A stretch of 64,000 nt of DNA. It comes from Ligula intestinalis. Its lineage: Eukaryota; Platyhelminthes; Cestoda; Diphyllobothriidea; Diphyllobothriidae. Under the pieces are notes generated by a model. The model worked only from the letters and a program-made list of their open reading frames with translations. It was not told the DNA's origin and did no database searches. Positions 12,416 to 25,095 of the stretch are shown here, one piece after another. The stretch covers positions 45,483,570-45,547,569 of the forward strand of contig JAYGXS010000003.1 in the NCBI GenBank assembly GCA_036362985.1. The letters run 5' to 3'. Numbering within the stretch: the first letter of the stretch is position 1; the number at the start of each line of letters is the position of its first letter. The position numbers and the translations under genes were made by a program.

Positions 12416-12760
12416 AATTGTCAGTGAACGTTCATCGATGAATGTCAATAACTCCCGACCTAAACTGCCAAGGCAAAGAGCTCGTGCTCTTAATGGGTTA
12501 GGCGTTAGATTCTAATCAAAAGTCACGCGTGGTGTACCAAATGGGCCTGGGTATGACTGACTGACGATGGCTACTTAGCCAGAAATAGCATTTCCATTCT
12601 CCGTTGTCTTTTTCGGGATTACTTTCTGCCTATACTACTGGTTGTTACGGCTCCTTTTAGGGCCAGAGGAATGAGGCTCAAGACGAAGTGGACCAGGTAG
12701 TCCCAATAGCGGTCGGTGAATATTCATCAACGAGTGTCCAAAACGAAATTTATACTCCTG
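12416..12760 (+). mobile_element. Hammerhead-bearing tRNA-derived SINE, just over one tandem unit
   Basis: The order is gtgaacgttcatc (12424), a tRNA-like head (gagctcgtgctcttaatggg, 12478 onward, with a weak B-box), a hammerhead core (12555-12599), a ttgtcttt tail, a gaatgaggctcaag block (about 12670) and then gtgaatattcatc again at 12716. The recurrence gives a period of about 292 bp, so the unit is satellite-like. Related copies lie at 22.1, 45.5-45.9, 51.0-51.3 and 53.9-54.3 kb. RNA polymerase III transcription from the A and B boxes is expected by analogy with tRNA-SINEs. Confidence 0.75.
12555..12599 (+). ncRNA. Hammerhead ribozyme motif in SINE
   Basis: The core CTGACGA is at 12561-12567. 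Stem II is GGCT-ACTT-AGCC, followed by GAA. Stem III is a decayed short palindrome and stem I is GACTGA against CCATTC with two mismatches. Core nucleotides are intact, but weak stems I and III make activity uncertain. Confidence 0.65.
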
Positions 12761-15700
12761 AACCTGTAAGACAGAAGTCAGGGCCTTGGTTTATCTAACG
12801 TGGGCGACCAACTTATCTTTCACTAATTTTTTTAGGCAAGTTAAAAGTTATTTAGTGGCAATCAGCACTTTTTGGTGTACATTTTAGGTATACTAACGCT
12901 AATTTAGTTGATCAGATGGTGAAAAGCCTGATTTCAGTGGTAGGATTTACAACTACGACAGCAAAGGCAAGGCATTTCAGTCAAAACTTTAACCACATTT
13001 GTAACGAGACGCCACCAGAAATCGTACTTCTAATGACATTTGGAGTACCTCGTTACAAATCCCCATGGTTGTTGTTTGTCAAAAGATATATCCCAAAATA
13101 TGCTAAATTTTCTGAGTGCCATCCAATTGATGTATCTTCAGAGCCTCTAACAAAATGTCTATGAAGCTGGTATTTCACATTTGTAAACTTTGTTAGGAAA
13201 ATAGTAAGAAATTATCCAGTTTTCTAGGCTGAAACTGTTTTGAAAGTTGTGAATATTAAAATGCACCCTTAAGGTGTCATATAAATCGCAAGAAAGCAAT
13301 TTTATTGATAATCGCAATGAAGATGAAGGCTTAACTGTCTCCCAGTTCCCTATTAACTTGAAAACTGACATAAGAAAATAAGTTTAAAGTCAATTATTCT
13401 CAGCATGAGAAATAGGGGAAGGAACTGCTTGAAAAACGTTCATACTGTTCCCGTGTAAATGGAATTTATTGAATTCCTTGGTGTTTTCCAAATAATAGGC
13501 ACTATTTTACGATTTTGCTGTTTTCATTGGGTTTACTTTAATATTATCTTAATGGTTTTTATGTGGCAAACTGTTCAATATGACGGAGTTCTCGTAGGAT
13601 TTAATCATTGTAATATGGTCTGAGAAATTTTTTCTGCAGATGGCGATGTAGGAAACACTTTGTATTTCAGCCGATTATCTGCCTAAATAAACTAAAGGAT
13701 TCTTCGAAAGTCCGGAGCGTGTACCTTCCTTCTTCAGAAGAACGTCTGCTAATGAAGCTTGTATTCAAAAACAAGCATACAAAAGTTGTTTGATGGCAAA
13801 TGAAAAAGTGCTTCCGTTGTTAAATGTGAATAACGGGAACATTAGACTCTGTCTTACGTTCATTTAGCACTCAACTTGGCGCAACAACATATTTTCCGAA
13901 AACATTTAATTTTTTTGTTGATGTTGAAATGGCGCAACTAAACCAAATTCTAAATACAGTTATGTGCAAATAAATAAACCATTTAGTGTCGTACAAATTT
14001 TAAAATGTATCTCAAATGACTAAAAAGACGCACAATCTTTCTATAGAAAGTACTTAAGCTAAAGATATGCAGCTTGAAACATAATAAAACACATGCTGAA
14101 AGGTTAAACTGGCAGATTGACGTTCAGTTCTTTTCCCGTCTCATACAGCATCGAGGAGTGGATATAAATTACAAGCGATTTGCTTTTGACCGTAAAAGCG
14201 CTTTAATGCTAGAAAATTTTTGGCTTTGGAAATCAAATTTTTTTAAAAATCAAAGGACTTGAATTTTCTGAAAACACTTTTAGCTTGTTGCATTTAGCTC
14301 GAACTGATTTTCGTGTACTAAAAAAAACACAAACAAGCTGGCTGGGGTTGTTCCGCCCAGCTTTCTTTGTCTAGTTTAATAAACCCAGGTTGACCAAATT
14401 AAATTAGCAGATACGTTAATGGTAATTTCTAGCATACGTGGTGTGCTGAAGATCAATGAAATCTTTTATTCCTCTTAAAATATATCTTGGTTTAGAAAAA
14501 AAACTAGTCATTAATTGAAGGGATAAAGAAAGGTTTTTTACAGAAACATTGATGTTTTGTACAAAAGGCAAAATGTTGTTATGGCTTTAAATTGATAAGC
14601 TGCATTCTGATCATCGCGTTTTCTTAGTCTGGCTACCTTTATTGTTTAATGCTAAGGATTTTTTGAACTCAGAGCCTTCTGTCCTCTTGGACGGTATATA
14701 AGGGTCAGCTGTTTGGCTTGGAGTCATGTGGAACTTCGACAGTATATGGATTAATGGATATAGCCTCAACTTTGTGAGGAAACTGCTATGGTATAGTAAT
14801 AATAGTTTGCATTTTGAAACCTCAATACGGGAGGAGGACAATTCTTACTGTTCATACGGTGGACAGCGGACGTTAGTTTTGAGAAAATTTTATAAACTAA
14901 TGATTTTACTCAAGGCCTTTAATAAATCGCAGTTAGATTTTCAATGTTTTCACGAAGAGTAGGGTTAAAAACTACTAATCGTTTCTGAAATGTATTTGGT
15001 TTGTTCATGTGCTGCATTTTGCCGAGTATTCATGAAAAATTGCATGCTCATATCCCCTTAGTTTTAACCTTTGCATATTTTTGTGCACTTATATCTCATA
15101 AGGTATTCCGTTTGAAATTCTTCTCACGAATTGAATCCATCGGGCTTTAAAAAGCTAGGTTTTAAATAACTTTGACATAAGGACAAGAATAAAGGCAAAA
15201 TAAAGTGTTCGATTGTCTTGCTCTTGAAGTAACATCTGTTAACATAACAGAATTTCTAAAAATTAACATCAGGTTTATTGAATTTCACTGCGGCCGTTAT
15301 AGTAACGCAAGGTAACTTAAAGTAATACATTTACGTGGAAATAACTATCAAAGTTTATTACATCATGCATTTTCTTTTATCCGTTCTGTTTTGCTTTTAC
15401 TCAACCTCATGTTTCTAAGTATACTTTCAATTTTTTAATCCTCTAACGTAGCGGCTAAAGCTTTCAGACCTCGGCTTAATGTCTTATTTACATAAAATAT
15501 GCATGCAAATGCGTGACCGACCATTTCCGAGTCAGTTTTGCTGGTTGAAGTTAACAATGATCTTTCAACAAAAATTTTATGAACCAAAAGGTATATTTCA
15601 ACTTTTTCGGTCTTCAATTTAACTGGAAACTTTTTAGTGTTTTATTTCGCATACCATTCACTAGTCATTCATAGTCTTTTCTCTGAAATCAGGCTTAATG

Positions 15701-18700
15701 CTTTTCAGCTCAATACAGTTAAAGCAATCTCATGCTTCTCCCTTATCTAATTGTCTACATCTCTGCAAGTCATGGGAGTCTTGTCCACGACGTCAATTTA
15801 GATCATTTCTGAAAATCAGGGCTTTCAAAAGCAATAGTTGACTCACTTTCCGACTTTCGAATCAGTAAGGATACGGCAGACTTTAATGACGATCTCGTTT
15901 GGGAAGCACGTTAATTGTTTTTAATCTCCTGTTTTTCCATTCTTAGGGAAGGATATAGGAAGTAAAGATTTTCGTATTGATTCCTAGAGCGACTTTTTGC
16001 TAAAAGAAACCAACAAATCCTGTTTGATGTCTTAGTATCTAAATAAGTTGTCGATAAATAAGTAGTCTCAGATTCCAAACTTTATGAACAGTAGAAGGCA
16101 CTTAGGTCTTAACTTGAAAAAATACTTAAATTTGTAGAGATAATATTAAGTTTTAAATTGGCTGTCACTTACATCCAGAAACATATTCCTGACAGCATCC
16201 ATATAAAATCAATGACTTCATGGAAAGAAGCATACGTATAAATAGAGGCATTTCACCGCTGTTTTAATTAATTATATAACCAAACACGATATTTACGATA
16301 ATAAAATCTAAAAATTTAAGATTTTTCCACTTACTGGTAACCAGTCAGGCACTTAATGCTTCTAAGGTAGTATTCATTTCTGCGCAAAACCCGTCTAGGA
16401 ATTAAGAAGGAGTGTGATTAAAGTCAAGGCTCTGCTTGGGGCTTCGCAGCTTGTAGGCTATCCCTGTTAATGCAGGTTTAAATGTAACCAAGGCCATCAG
16501 GTCATGCACAATTGGGTCGAATAAAATATTAATAAGGTTCTCAGACTACGCGTCTTCCTGTGAGTATATTTGCGCTAATGGTGGTGATTTCATTTTTTAA
16601 ATGCTCATGAGAAGAGTTTGCCTTTTCCTACAACGTCATAATAGCAGCTAATAAATAAATTCCTTAAAAATTCAAGGAGCTATCAGCATTCTGTAAATTC
16701 ATGAAAATTTAGTTGCAGTAAGGGAAAAGATAAGACGCTATCACAATCTGATAAGTGACAAACGGTAGACTGAGAAAACTTCTGAAATACTAGAAAAACG
16801 GAGTACTGTTAAGAACAAACAATAATTCGTTCCTGGAAAGGTGGAGTTTGTTACTACGAGTGCTGCTGGGCTCAGGACGCTTTGCAAACACAGACCAGCC
16901 ATTAGTATTTTTCCCTGTTGTTTAAGAAGCTTACATTATGAGTTGAAGGTTTTGGTTAGCAAATAAATTCACGATTTTTGAAAAAGCAACCTATTTTATC
17001 TGAAAAACGTAACCTAATGGCTGGGTTTGAGACTTAATGGCTGTTGTACGTTCGAATAGGTGAGCATTAGCAGTTTCGTACACGTAAAAAAATGCCTTTA
17101 GGTAAAACGTTCTTCCACTGTTAAAATGTTGGCCAAAGTCACTTTCTGTCACGCACAAAAAAACGAATCCATTATAAACAGGAGCACTTTGTGACTGTGA
17201 AGTATTATTTTTATGAATATTTATTTAGAAATGATATTGTTTTTGAGAGTACTTTTACCACTCGATTAGTTCCCATGTCTCATTGAATCCCTGAAAGCCA
17301 AAGGATCGTTTTACTTGGCTTACCAGAACAGGTCAACTAGGATGGCCAATAATGCAATGTGAGTTGATGTCACATAGGTCCATTTCAACTAAAGTGCAAT
17401 TTTATCAGATAGTGGATGGTCACGTACCTCGTATATGGTATGTACAAAACGTTTTTTTACTTCCAGTCCCTAGTTTTGTCACATCAGTAACATCAACGCA
17501 AAGTATGATCAAATATATTGAAAAAATTTATTTTGAAGCAGGCTATTATTTTTTCCTTTAAGTTAATTTTAATTTTCCTAAAGAAAAAACCAATTTTTGA
17601 TTATTTAAAATTTTGAATGAAGCATACCATACGTTTTTCAATTGTGAAACTTCTGATGCGTTTTGTAGTTTCTTATTTCTATGGAAGCACATTTATTCCC
17701 ACGCTCTTTGTTTGAATTATAGGCGACGAGTCTGCCTTGAAAACAGATTCTTCTTCAGACACAAAAAGTTTCGCTTGTAAAAGTCAGTAGTACAGCATAA
17801 CTATGTAAAGTGCGTAAAGAGCAAAATATCCCAGCTTCATGTTGTATCAGTCGAGCAGGTACATACGTATTTGAGCTCCGTAAAATTGAGCGACTAATTA
17901 ACCGCTTATTCAGTCTTTAAGATATGAAGCCCATCAAAGTGTCTGAAATAGAACAAAACTTAATAATTCATCTAGTAGCATAATGTCTACTGAGGTTTAC
18001 GATTATGAGTTCCGCCGCGTGTAATGGACCAACAAAAAGTTTCTCAAGGTCGAACAGAGCAAAAGCACATCCATCTTCATTTCTACTATCTGAATACAGA
18101 TCATGATCCAGGCTAGAATATTCCTTAAATATTAGTGAAGCCTTAGCGTAGGTTGTCTGCTATTCTGCCACTCTTCTATATGCAACCTTTTTATTGAATT
18201 GCAAACTCGAAAAAGAAACTGCAGTTGACACTGTTAAGCCAAATACTATAGTTTGCGGAATGTTATTATTGTCGTCTTTGATCTATAAATAAAAGCATTT
18301 GGTGGAAAGCATTCCCAATGCCTTACTATTCAAACTTCGTGCGTTTAATTAATCTGAAACTGATGATTTTGAGCATACTAATGCCTACAGTGAAAATGTG
18401 GAACCACCCAGTAGATATATAACATTTCTTTGTTCGAATAGTGCTCACTGATTGGTAAAGAATAACAATATTACTCGCCAATCGGTGAGAACCTTTCTAG
18501 CATAATATAAAACCTATGTTAATGCAACTTAGATAGCCTTCAAACAGATATATACTTAAAATAATTCTGTTAACCACACTAAATATATTCCCTTCTGGTT
18601 CACGTTATTCGCGGATATTTCATACAAGTTATTATGCACATTTAAAAGTTGAAAATATTTTTCTGCGTTCCTTTTAGTAACATTTTACATGCTCATCCAA

Positions 18701-20462
18701 CGCGTTATGTCTATTTCAGTGTTTTTGTTGCTGTGATTAGCACCACGTACATCAATACCTCAATGAAAGCAGATTTTACTTACAAGTTCCAAAGATCTGC
18801 ATGCGAATGCTGATGCATGTACGCATGCAAATCTAAAAGGAAGTTAAGAAGAAGCAAGTAGGATCAGTGGAAAAGAAGATTTAACTTATGGAATTGAGTA
18901 CAGTTCTAGCTGTCTTTTGCTATTATTGTATTCACGTCAGCCTTGCTATCTCACACGAAATGCTCGCTTAAGTGACACCAGAGTGAAAAATACAAATCTC
19001 TAACGGTTTTCGCGATTTGACATCTGGTACCTTTTTCTGAACTCTGTGTGGACATAATTTAACAATAAATATGAAATTGCTTCTTCACAGGAAGAATTTT
19101 GTCGATCTAAATTTTATATATTCTACAACCGAAAATGGAGTAATTACAGGCTACTCGTATGCTGTTCACTTTTTCTTATTACTAACGGCCTCGGGTGGCT
19201 GAACTATCACAATTTTTTTGCCTCAAGCACAAAAATACACAATTTTGGTTGCTACATTCTCACCAGCGCTACGGGCATGACGTTAGTCGCAAAAAGTTTG
19301 GATTCTTGCATTGCAAAAGGCTACCACGTTGGACTTCCGATCTCATACATTTACGTTCTCTTTCTTCGCAAAAAAATGTTTTGATCTTTATGTTTTTACT
19401 CGATTCTGCTTTTTTCAGAAAAGTTCTATGCATACTTGCGAAAGACCTTCAGCCCAGCTTGTGTAAAAACTGCTGTCAAAGCTTTCCTAATAAAATTATT
19501 GTTTTGTTTTGTCCGTTTATCAACTGCTCCTATGTGCTTTATTTTGCTGCGTATATCAGACACATACAGGGCCAGAAAAAGAGGCCACAAATAAGTTTAT
19601 TTATTTAAAAACTTCTGTTTTAAAAGGTAAACGTATTCGCTTAGCCCATTTAGCATGTGGTATCATGCCAAATGCATTTCCCATATGTCTATTTAGTAAA
19701 CATTCACTTGATCATGAGTGTATATTTCTAACATAAACATATCCGTATTTGCAAGATGGGTGTTCTCGTGCAGAAACTTTTTTAAATTTCTGCTTAAATT
19801 TGATTCCACATTCTGCAACACGTCCATAGATATTCATTTAGCGTAAGCATTTGCATTGAAATATTTTTGCTGTAAATATTTGCTTCAAGGGGAGGGGAAT
19901 AGTTGCTCTGCGATTCCCGCTCGTATAAAGGGGAACTTAGCACATACACTTTATGGCTCTTTTAACGAAACCTTTGGACAAATTTCCAGCAGACAAAAAT
20001 TAAAAGTCGCCGAAATTACTAATTTATCACACATTAAGTTGGATTTTCTTTGACTGATACATAAGGCGCTTCTTAGTCACCCTAGCTTTTATCAAAATTC
20101 CGGACAAGCCTTTGTCTCGAGTTTTAATGGTTCTCTCTTCCTTTGGTATCAGTTGAATTTGATTTTTCATCAACAAAATTAACAGATTACTTTCATTTTT
20201 AAATTTTTTGCGGCACATGGAACTGGGAATTTTCTAGCAGGTTGGTGACCTTTGGGAGCTGATTGATTACGTTTAAGGTAATGCTAACATGTCCCACGTG
20301 TGTGAGCACGGCGTTGACTTCTTTATCTATTTTACACAGCACATTCTGATTGTCCCGTTAGACTGCAGTGTCCGGTTTAGGAAAAGTACGAATAAGCGTG
20401 ACTGCTGTCAAGTGCCGCATCCGACTAAATGAATCCACCATTGGATTATGTTGAGGGATTTT
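12761..20462. other. 7.7-kb AT-rich stretch without a recognised gene
   Basis: Several open frames of 60-137 codons exist (the longest is 19195-19608, plus), but none has a recognisable domain or splice context. No mobile element was identified. Confidence 0.45.
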
Positions 20463-21030
20463 GGGCAACAGTAGCTTATGTAGGCCCACTCATTAATCCC
20501 TTCTCCCTGCATGCGTTCTTACGAAAACGGTGGTTATAGGGTTTCAAGGGTGGGAAATCAGAACACGCAGTGAAATATATTTAAATAAATGCCAAATGCC
20601 TTTTTATTTTACTATATTCAGAAGTGTTGTTGATCTATATCTGTAGATTTTCCTAATCTGTATTATCGTTCAGCTTATTTCGGCAAAACCCGATTATAAA
20701 GTTGCAGGTTTCCTGAATTACCCAAAAAATTGAAATGGTTGTTAGGAGGTTGTCTACTTCGACTTACCTGAGGTCCCATTCAACGTTCTGGAGTAAGATT
20801 AGTATAGTCCGCAGCGTGAAGTGTCGCGCACACTTTTAATTTTCATGAGGTAAAACTTACTTCCAGCGGCCGCGGGAAGTAACTTCGAATTCATTTTTTA
20901 TTTAACTCTTACTTCATAAATTTTTTTATCTATTTATGTTATTTTTCAACTCCCAAAACTCTGTTATCACCGTTTATGCAGGAAAAAATGCCTGGAATAG
21001 AGGCATATGAGGTGGCCTACATAAGCAACT
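20463..21030. repeat. Diverged inverted repeat, arms about 75 bp, 400-bp spacer
   Basis: The left arm (20463-20545) reads gcttatgtaggccca ... aaaacggtggttat. The reverse complement of 20953-21030 reads gcttatgtaggccac ... ataaacggtgataac. Identity by eye is about 70 percent. It may be a foldback or two inverted copies of an unnamed repeat. Confidence 0.45.
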
Positions 21031-22084
21031 TTTGCCGGATTCTGTAATAGTGTGCGCTGAGTGAGCCCACCTCTTGCCAATATGAAGCCAGCTGCCCAAG
21101 TACTTATCAGTTAGCTTGGCGATCGGTGAGCTAGTATCATAAGCTGACTTGAAATTCACCAGTATCAGCGGAATACTAGTGCGCTCAGAAGAAAATTGCT
21201 GGAGTGTTCATGGAAACGAATGCACCTCCCCCGTGGCACAGGTGATATGGAGCGTTATTTAAAAACTATCTCTTTCCGGGTCGAACTTATAATCCTTATC
21301 TCAAATTTAAGCACTAAAAACAACCCTCTGAAATACAGCCCTAACAATGCTAACCATGGAATTCCTCAGATTTATTAAAAGGTCACCTGTAATAATAGAG
21401 TGCGTATAGTCATTAGTATAAGAACTAACAGTCTGATGAAACAATCAACATTGTCTGGATTTTTTCCTCACAAGAACGAATAAAAATTGAATGGCCATGT
21501 TTATATTGTCTCCACTGAAAACAAAAATGCAGACGGGGCAGTTTAAAGTTAAACTTGAGTCACCTAGTTTTCTGACAGTTTTAAGTCAAACGCTGCCCCC
21601 CACCTGAATTATAGCCCTCTGCTTTGCCAGCCGTCATTCAAACCATTTCCAATTGTTTGGGGATGAATTCGCAGAAAGGCTATCCTCATTGTGCGAAAAG
21701 AATTGAATTTCCGTCTTGCTTATAGTTTCTACTGTGATTTTCGCAGCAGTGGTTTGATTGCTATAGAAACGGTTGTCATCAGGCCCTTCTAATTATGTTG
21801 ACCGCGGGGTACAGAGGAATGACGGTATTGACAAAATGTATGCTACTACAAAGCATTTCCTGACGCGTGCTGCATAACCATTAATGACCAAAGGCAAGGT
21901 CAAAGACCAAATGTCACAGAACCGGTTTTATTATTCAATCACGTACCTTTATTTAATAAGAAATTGAGTTCCGTGGAATACAAAGAATAGTTAACTTCCA
22001 TGCTCTACACATAATTTTAAAAAAACACATTCATAAGGCATGGCAGCGCAAGGGGGAGATTCTTAGCCTTATTTAACGTAGACA
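21031..22084. other. No gene recognised
   Basis: Short frames only. The minus-strand frame 20974-21159 was considered as RT-like and rejected. Confidence 0.4.
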
Positions 22085-22400
22085 GATAAACACTGCTTGC
22101 GAAGACTAAGGAGACTGAATGAAGCTTTCTGTCTCTTCAGCTATTTTCATCCAGGCATTCCCAAATTCAAGTGGTACACCTTCCGACACACGAGCCCACA
22201 GCCTTTTTCAGAAGTCCAGCGCTCCATCGATTAAGCCACAGAGTTGTTGTCTTGCCGGTTTAGCTCAGAAATAAAATAATCCGTTGTTTAACGTTTTCCG
22301 ATCGCTGCGGGAACTCACTTGTCCAGCTCTGCCTTGACGTTCACTCTCGAGGCCTAAGGTGCAGTGATTTCCGTTAACGATCGCTGAACGTTCATTAATG
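22085..22400 (-). mobile_element. Old copy of the tRNA-derived SINE (hammerhead lost)
   Basis: Read on the minus strand, the order matches the 54.2-53.9 kb copy: gacaagtgagttccc, cggcaagacaacaa, a tRNA-like head with GTGGCTTAATCGA as A-box, a degenerate B-box, then ggtgtaccacttg. The CTGANGA core cannot be found in the body. This is the most diverged copy. Confidence 0.55.
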
Positions 22401-23350
22401 ATTGTTGTTTAGCAGGGCCGTTTGAATGCATTCAACTAGTCATATCTGTGTTTTTATGAACTGTTAAGCCTTTTGCTATTGTCACTCCGATAACCGGACG
22501 CTCCTGATCAATGCCCGCGAAATCGTAATAATGTGATGCTGACCACTTGCACAGTAAGTTGCTTTTTCTGTGAATAATATAATTATTGGAGATCAATTAA
22601 CAGAAAATTATGAATTTACTTTTTAAGGACATATAAAAGAGTTTAGTGGATGATTACTACTAGCGTGTGGGCTAAGTATAATTGACTCTATTAAAACATA
22701 TCCTTTTTAAGACTCTTCCTGATTTATAATGGTAGTTGGAAGTGTAGATAACATATTCCTAGTTAGGTCTTTTTTGATGTCAAGGAGAGTAGGCAATATT
22801 CCTTAAACTGCTAAGGCCACTTTTGCGATAGTCCTCATTCGCTCTGTATGGCTGGACTGAATTGCTTCTAAAGCTTCCATTTTATGATCCTTTAAGCATT
22901 GCTTTTTCTCCAGGTAGTGACATTTTAGGTCAGGAGAACTTTAGGCTGGCTAGTTGTAAATATTGCCAGCGGTCAACAAGAGCTTATCGGGCTGCTGATT
23001 GCCAATATAGCCACAGGTGTTGTCTCCTGAGGGCAGACATGGTGCGCGTGGTTGGAAACCTGAACGCCGCAAACTAGGCTTGACGTTAAACGCCTTTCAG
23101 GTCATTCTATTAAGCGGGTTCAATCCGCCCATTAATAATGTTTTTAATACATAAATCCTGCGTTATCACATAAAGAAAAGCGCTTATTGTACTAGCTTTA
23201 TTGCAACCTTGAAAATTATTTTTTTATATAAAAGTCATTACATGTCAGAAAATTCGTTCATATTTTTACACAAAACTATTTTTACATGCAGTATTCGGAC
23301 AGTGTACAACGGTTTCTCTGCGTCAATAAAAGCCCCTTTTTATAAAATAC
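22401..23350. other. No gene recognised
   Basis: AT-rich, with a GC-richer patch at 22980-23090. No coding frame that I can support. Confidence 0.4.
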
Positions 23351-23351
23351 C

Positions 23352-23690
23352 AATGACAGCTGATCAATATCTGCATGGTTTAAGATACCCTCTATAAGAT
23401 TGACTAGTTTTGTGTAGCTACGAGTAGAAAGCTCATAGAATGTCCAATGAATGTTTTGCAGAGCAAGAGAGAAGCTGTCTAGAGAAATATCAAAAATATT
23501 TTCGATGGTGCAAATTGAACGCCCAAATTCAGGATACCTTTTGCAGACGGGAACAAGCACAACATTGAATTATTTTGTCAGATATTTCGGATTTATAATC
23601 TTAACCGCTGCAGATGATTGCTCTATAGCTGTTTGTGTGATTTTTTTGTCTGTCGAACCCATATCATCTATCGCAGTATATACGTGTGCT
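23352..23690 (-). other. Exon-like open frame, one in-frame stop, function unknown
   Basis: On the minus strand one frame runs for about 113 codons with protein-like composition, interrupted once by TAA at about 23570. The upstream piece contains TDKKITQTAIEQSSAAVKII; the downstream piece contains CKRYPEFGRSICTIENIF and then KLVNLIEGILNHADIDQLSL. The last block has the spacing of a leucine-rich repeat. A GTATTT at its 3' end could be a splice donor. It lies on the same strand as the LRR exon at 26.9-27.2 kb, so both may belong to one gene, or this may be a decaying copy. I do not recognise the protein. Confidence 0.25.
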
Positions 23691-24596
23691 TGACATTACA
23701 ACGCTTGCCGCAATCTGTAAAGTATTTATCTTACTCGTGTTATTTAGGAGCTACTACTCTATGCCCAAGGCCTTACGTCAAAGTATGCAACAATCTAGTG
23801 GGTTTCGACAACAAAAATACTGCAGCTTATTTTTGTTGAGCCTTTTTTTATAAATTTAACACAGATAGGAGGGTTGGTTCAGGTCACCTCCTGCGAATCA
23901 CTGCACACTTAATAACAAAATAACTAACCCTTGATTATCGGTCTGCTTGTTTGTATACTTTCAACCAAATTCTAGATGTAATAACTATCAAACAAAAAAA
24001 ACCGTTGAACTTTTACGACATTTGGATTTATGGCCTGACCATATAAACTTACCTCAGGGACTATAGACTCATGCGAAATTGCTGCAACTTCTTCCGTGAT
24101 TTTTATGCCTTTCCACGGATTTCCTTTAGTTAAGGGCTAAAGAAGCTTGAATCTGTGAAATACCCGGACTCTATCACTGGCTTAAGTTATTGTCCGCATT
24201 AACTACTTATGATAACGCAGAGACAAGTGATAATCCGGTCGCAGCTAGCAACAAACTTCACCGAGGACCAAAATGACTGGCTGCAGCCTTGCTGTCCTGC
24301 GTAACATCTACATCAATATTTTAACCCTTATCCGCTTTGCTCCAATGACAAGCCAATATTGGGACGACAGGTGGTGGGCATGGTTTAGCGGCTCAAAAAG
24401 GTAAATGACCTGTTTCTGCGTGTCACACGCACGCACAGCCAATTCCCCACTACATATTCCCGACCACATCGAAGGGCATGTCACCTGTGTGAGGCTGGGT
24501 GATCTTTTTGCTCTTGCAATTGTTTTGGAGATGCTAAAAGTGTTCTCTCTCTTTTGAGATAAAGAAGTTTTATCGAACACCGGAATCCTGATTCTA

Positions 24597-24645
24597 TTGG
24601 TCTACGTTTTCGGACTGCTGCGGGAGTCCATCGTCAGAGATTGGA
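24597..24645 (-). ncRNA. Hammerhead-like motif of PLE family F
   Basis: On the minus strand: CTGACGA (24631-24637), one extra T, a 5-bp stem II GGACT/AGTCC with an 8-nt loop, GAAA, then an ACGTA segment giving a GTA cut triplet. Core positions fit the hammerhead consensus, but a clear stem I is not seen. Confidence 0.45.
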
Positions 24646-24861
24646 AAACAGCAACAAAAAGGGTGCCTAGTTCTGCCATGTGTTCAAAACAATTAAAATT
24701 TGAACGTGTAGAAAATCAATAATTGTGTGGTTTGGCCGCTGACTTGCCACTGCGGACTATGTCAGTTTGTGCTAGTCAGCGATATCGGCGTTTTGGGTGG
24801 GAATATTTACAGAAATAAAATCGTCCACGAAACGAGCTACATTTATAGGGGCAAAGGTCAA

Positions 24862-25095
24862 TTAAATGCCATAGGATAGAGGGAGAAGGACCAAATTACC
24901 AACAATGCCGTGAGATTGGAGATGCCTGCGCAGGGCAACATACGCGGACGCCAGCTCAATAGAAAGGTTAACTGAGTTTTCATTCGATGCCCAGGCTTTA
25001 ATCAGTTCCCATCTCTGACGATGAACTCTTGCAAGAGACCTAAAGCTCAGACCAGTAAAATCAGGATTCTGGTGTTCGATAAAACTTCTGCTCAA
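24862..25095 (-). pseudogene. GIY-YIG endonuclease C-terminal fragment of PLE family F
   Basis: The diagnostic part is LARVHRQRWELIKAW then NSVNLSIELASAYVALRRHL. It aligns in order with the family A copy (RELLESW, SINKCNDLP, Y, LR-type) at 57850-57990 and family C at 43690-43790. The N-terminal half with the GIY, YIG and catalytic Arg/Glu is absent. It ends at a normal-looking stop near 24862. Confidence 0.55.

Larger units (their letters stand above)
24590..25095 (-). mobile_element. PLE family F, 3' end (GIY-YIG C-terminus, 3' UTR, hammerhead-like motif)
   Basis: A GIY-YIG C-terminal fragment (25095 down to 24862) is followed on the same strand by a 3' UTR, including gcggactatgtcagtttg at about 24760, also found in the family B copy at 27940. 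It ends in a hammerhead-like fold at 24597-24645. Everything upstream of the GIY-YIG C-terminus is missing. A second fragment of the same family is at 29270-29490. Confidence 0.6.

Noticed and set aside
20974..21159. Minus-strand VNFKSAYDTSSP, similar to RT motif A of LINEs
   Set aside because: None of the other RT motifs follows in any frame, so the likeness is probably chance.
21430..21460. CTGATGA at about 21434 and other isolated CTGATGA sites (8871, 11513, 21779, 50516)
   Set aside because: No GAA box, stem II or cut-site helix at the right spacing; expected by chance in 64 kb.
25011..25049. Hammerhead-like CTGACGATGAACTC on the plus strand
   Set aside because: It overlaps the conserved GIY-YIG coding strand of PLE F (ARVHRQRWELIKAW), lacks the GAA box, and is explained by the codons.
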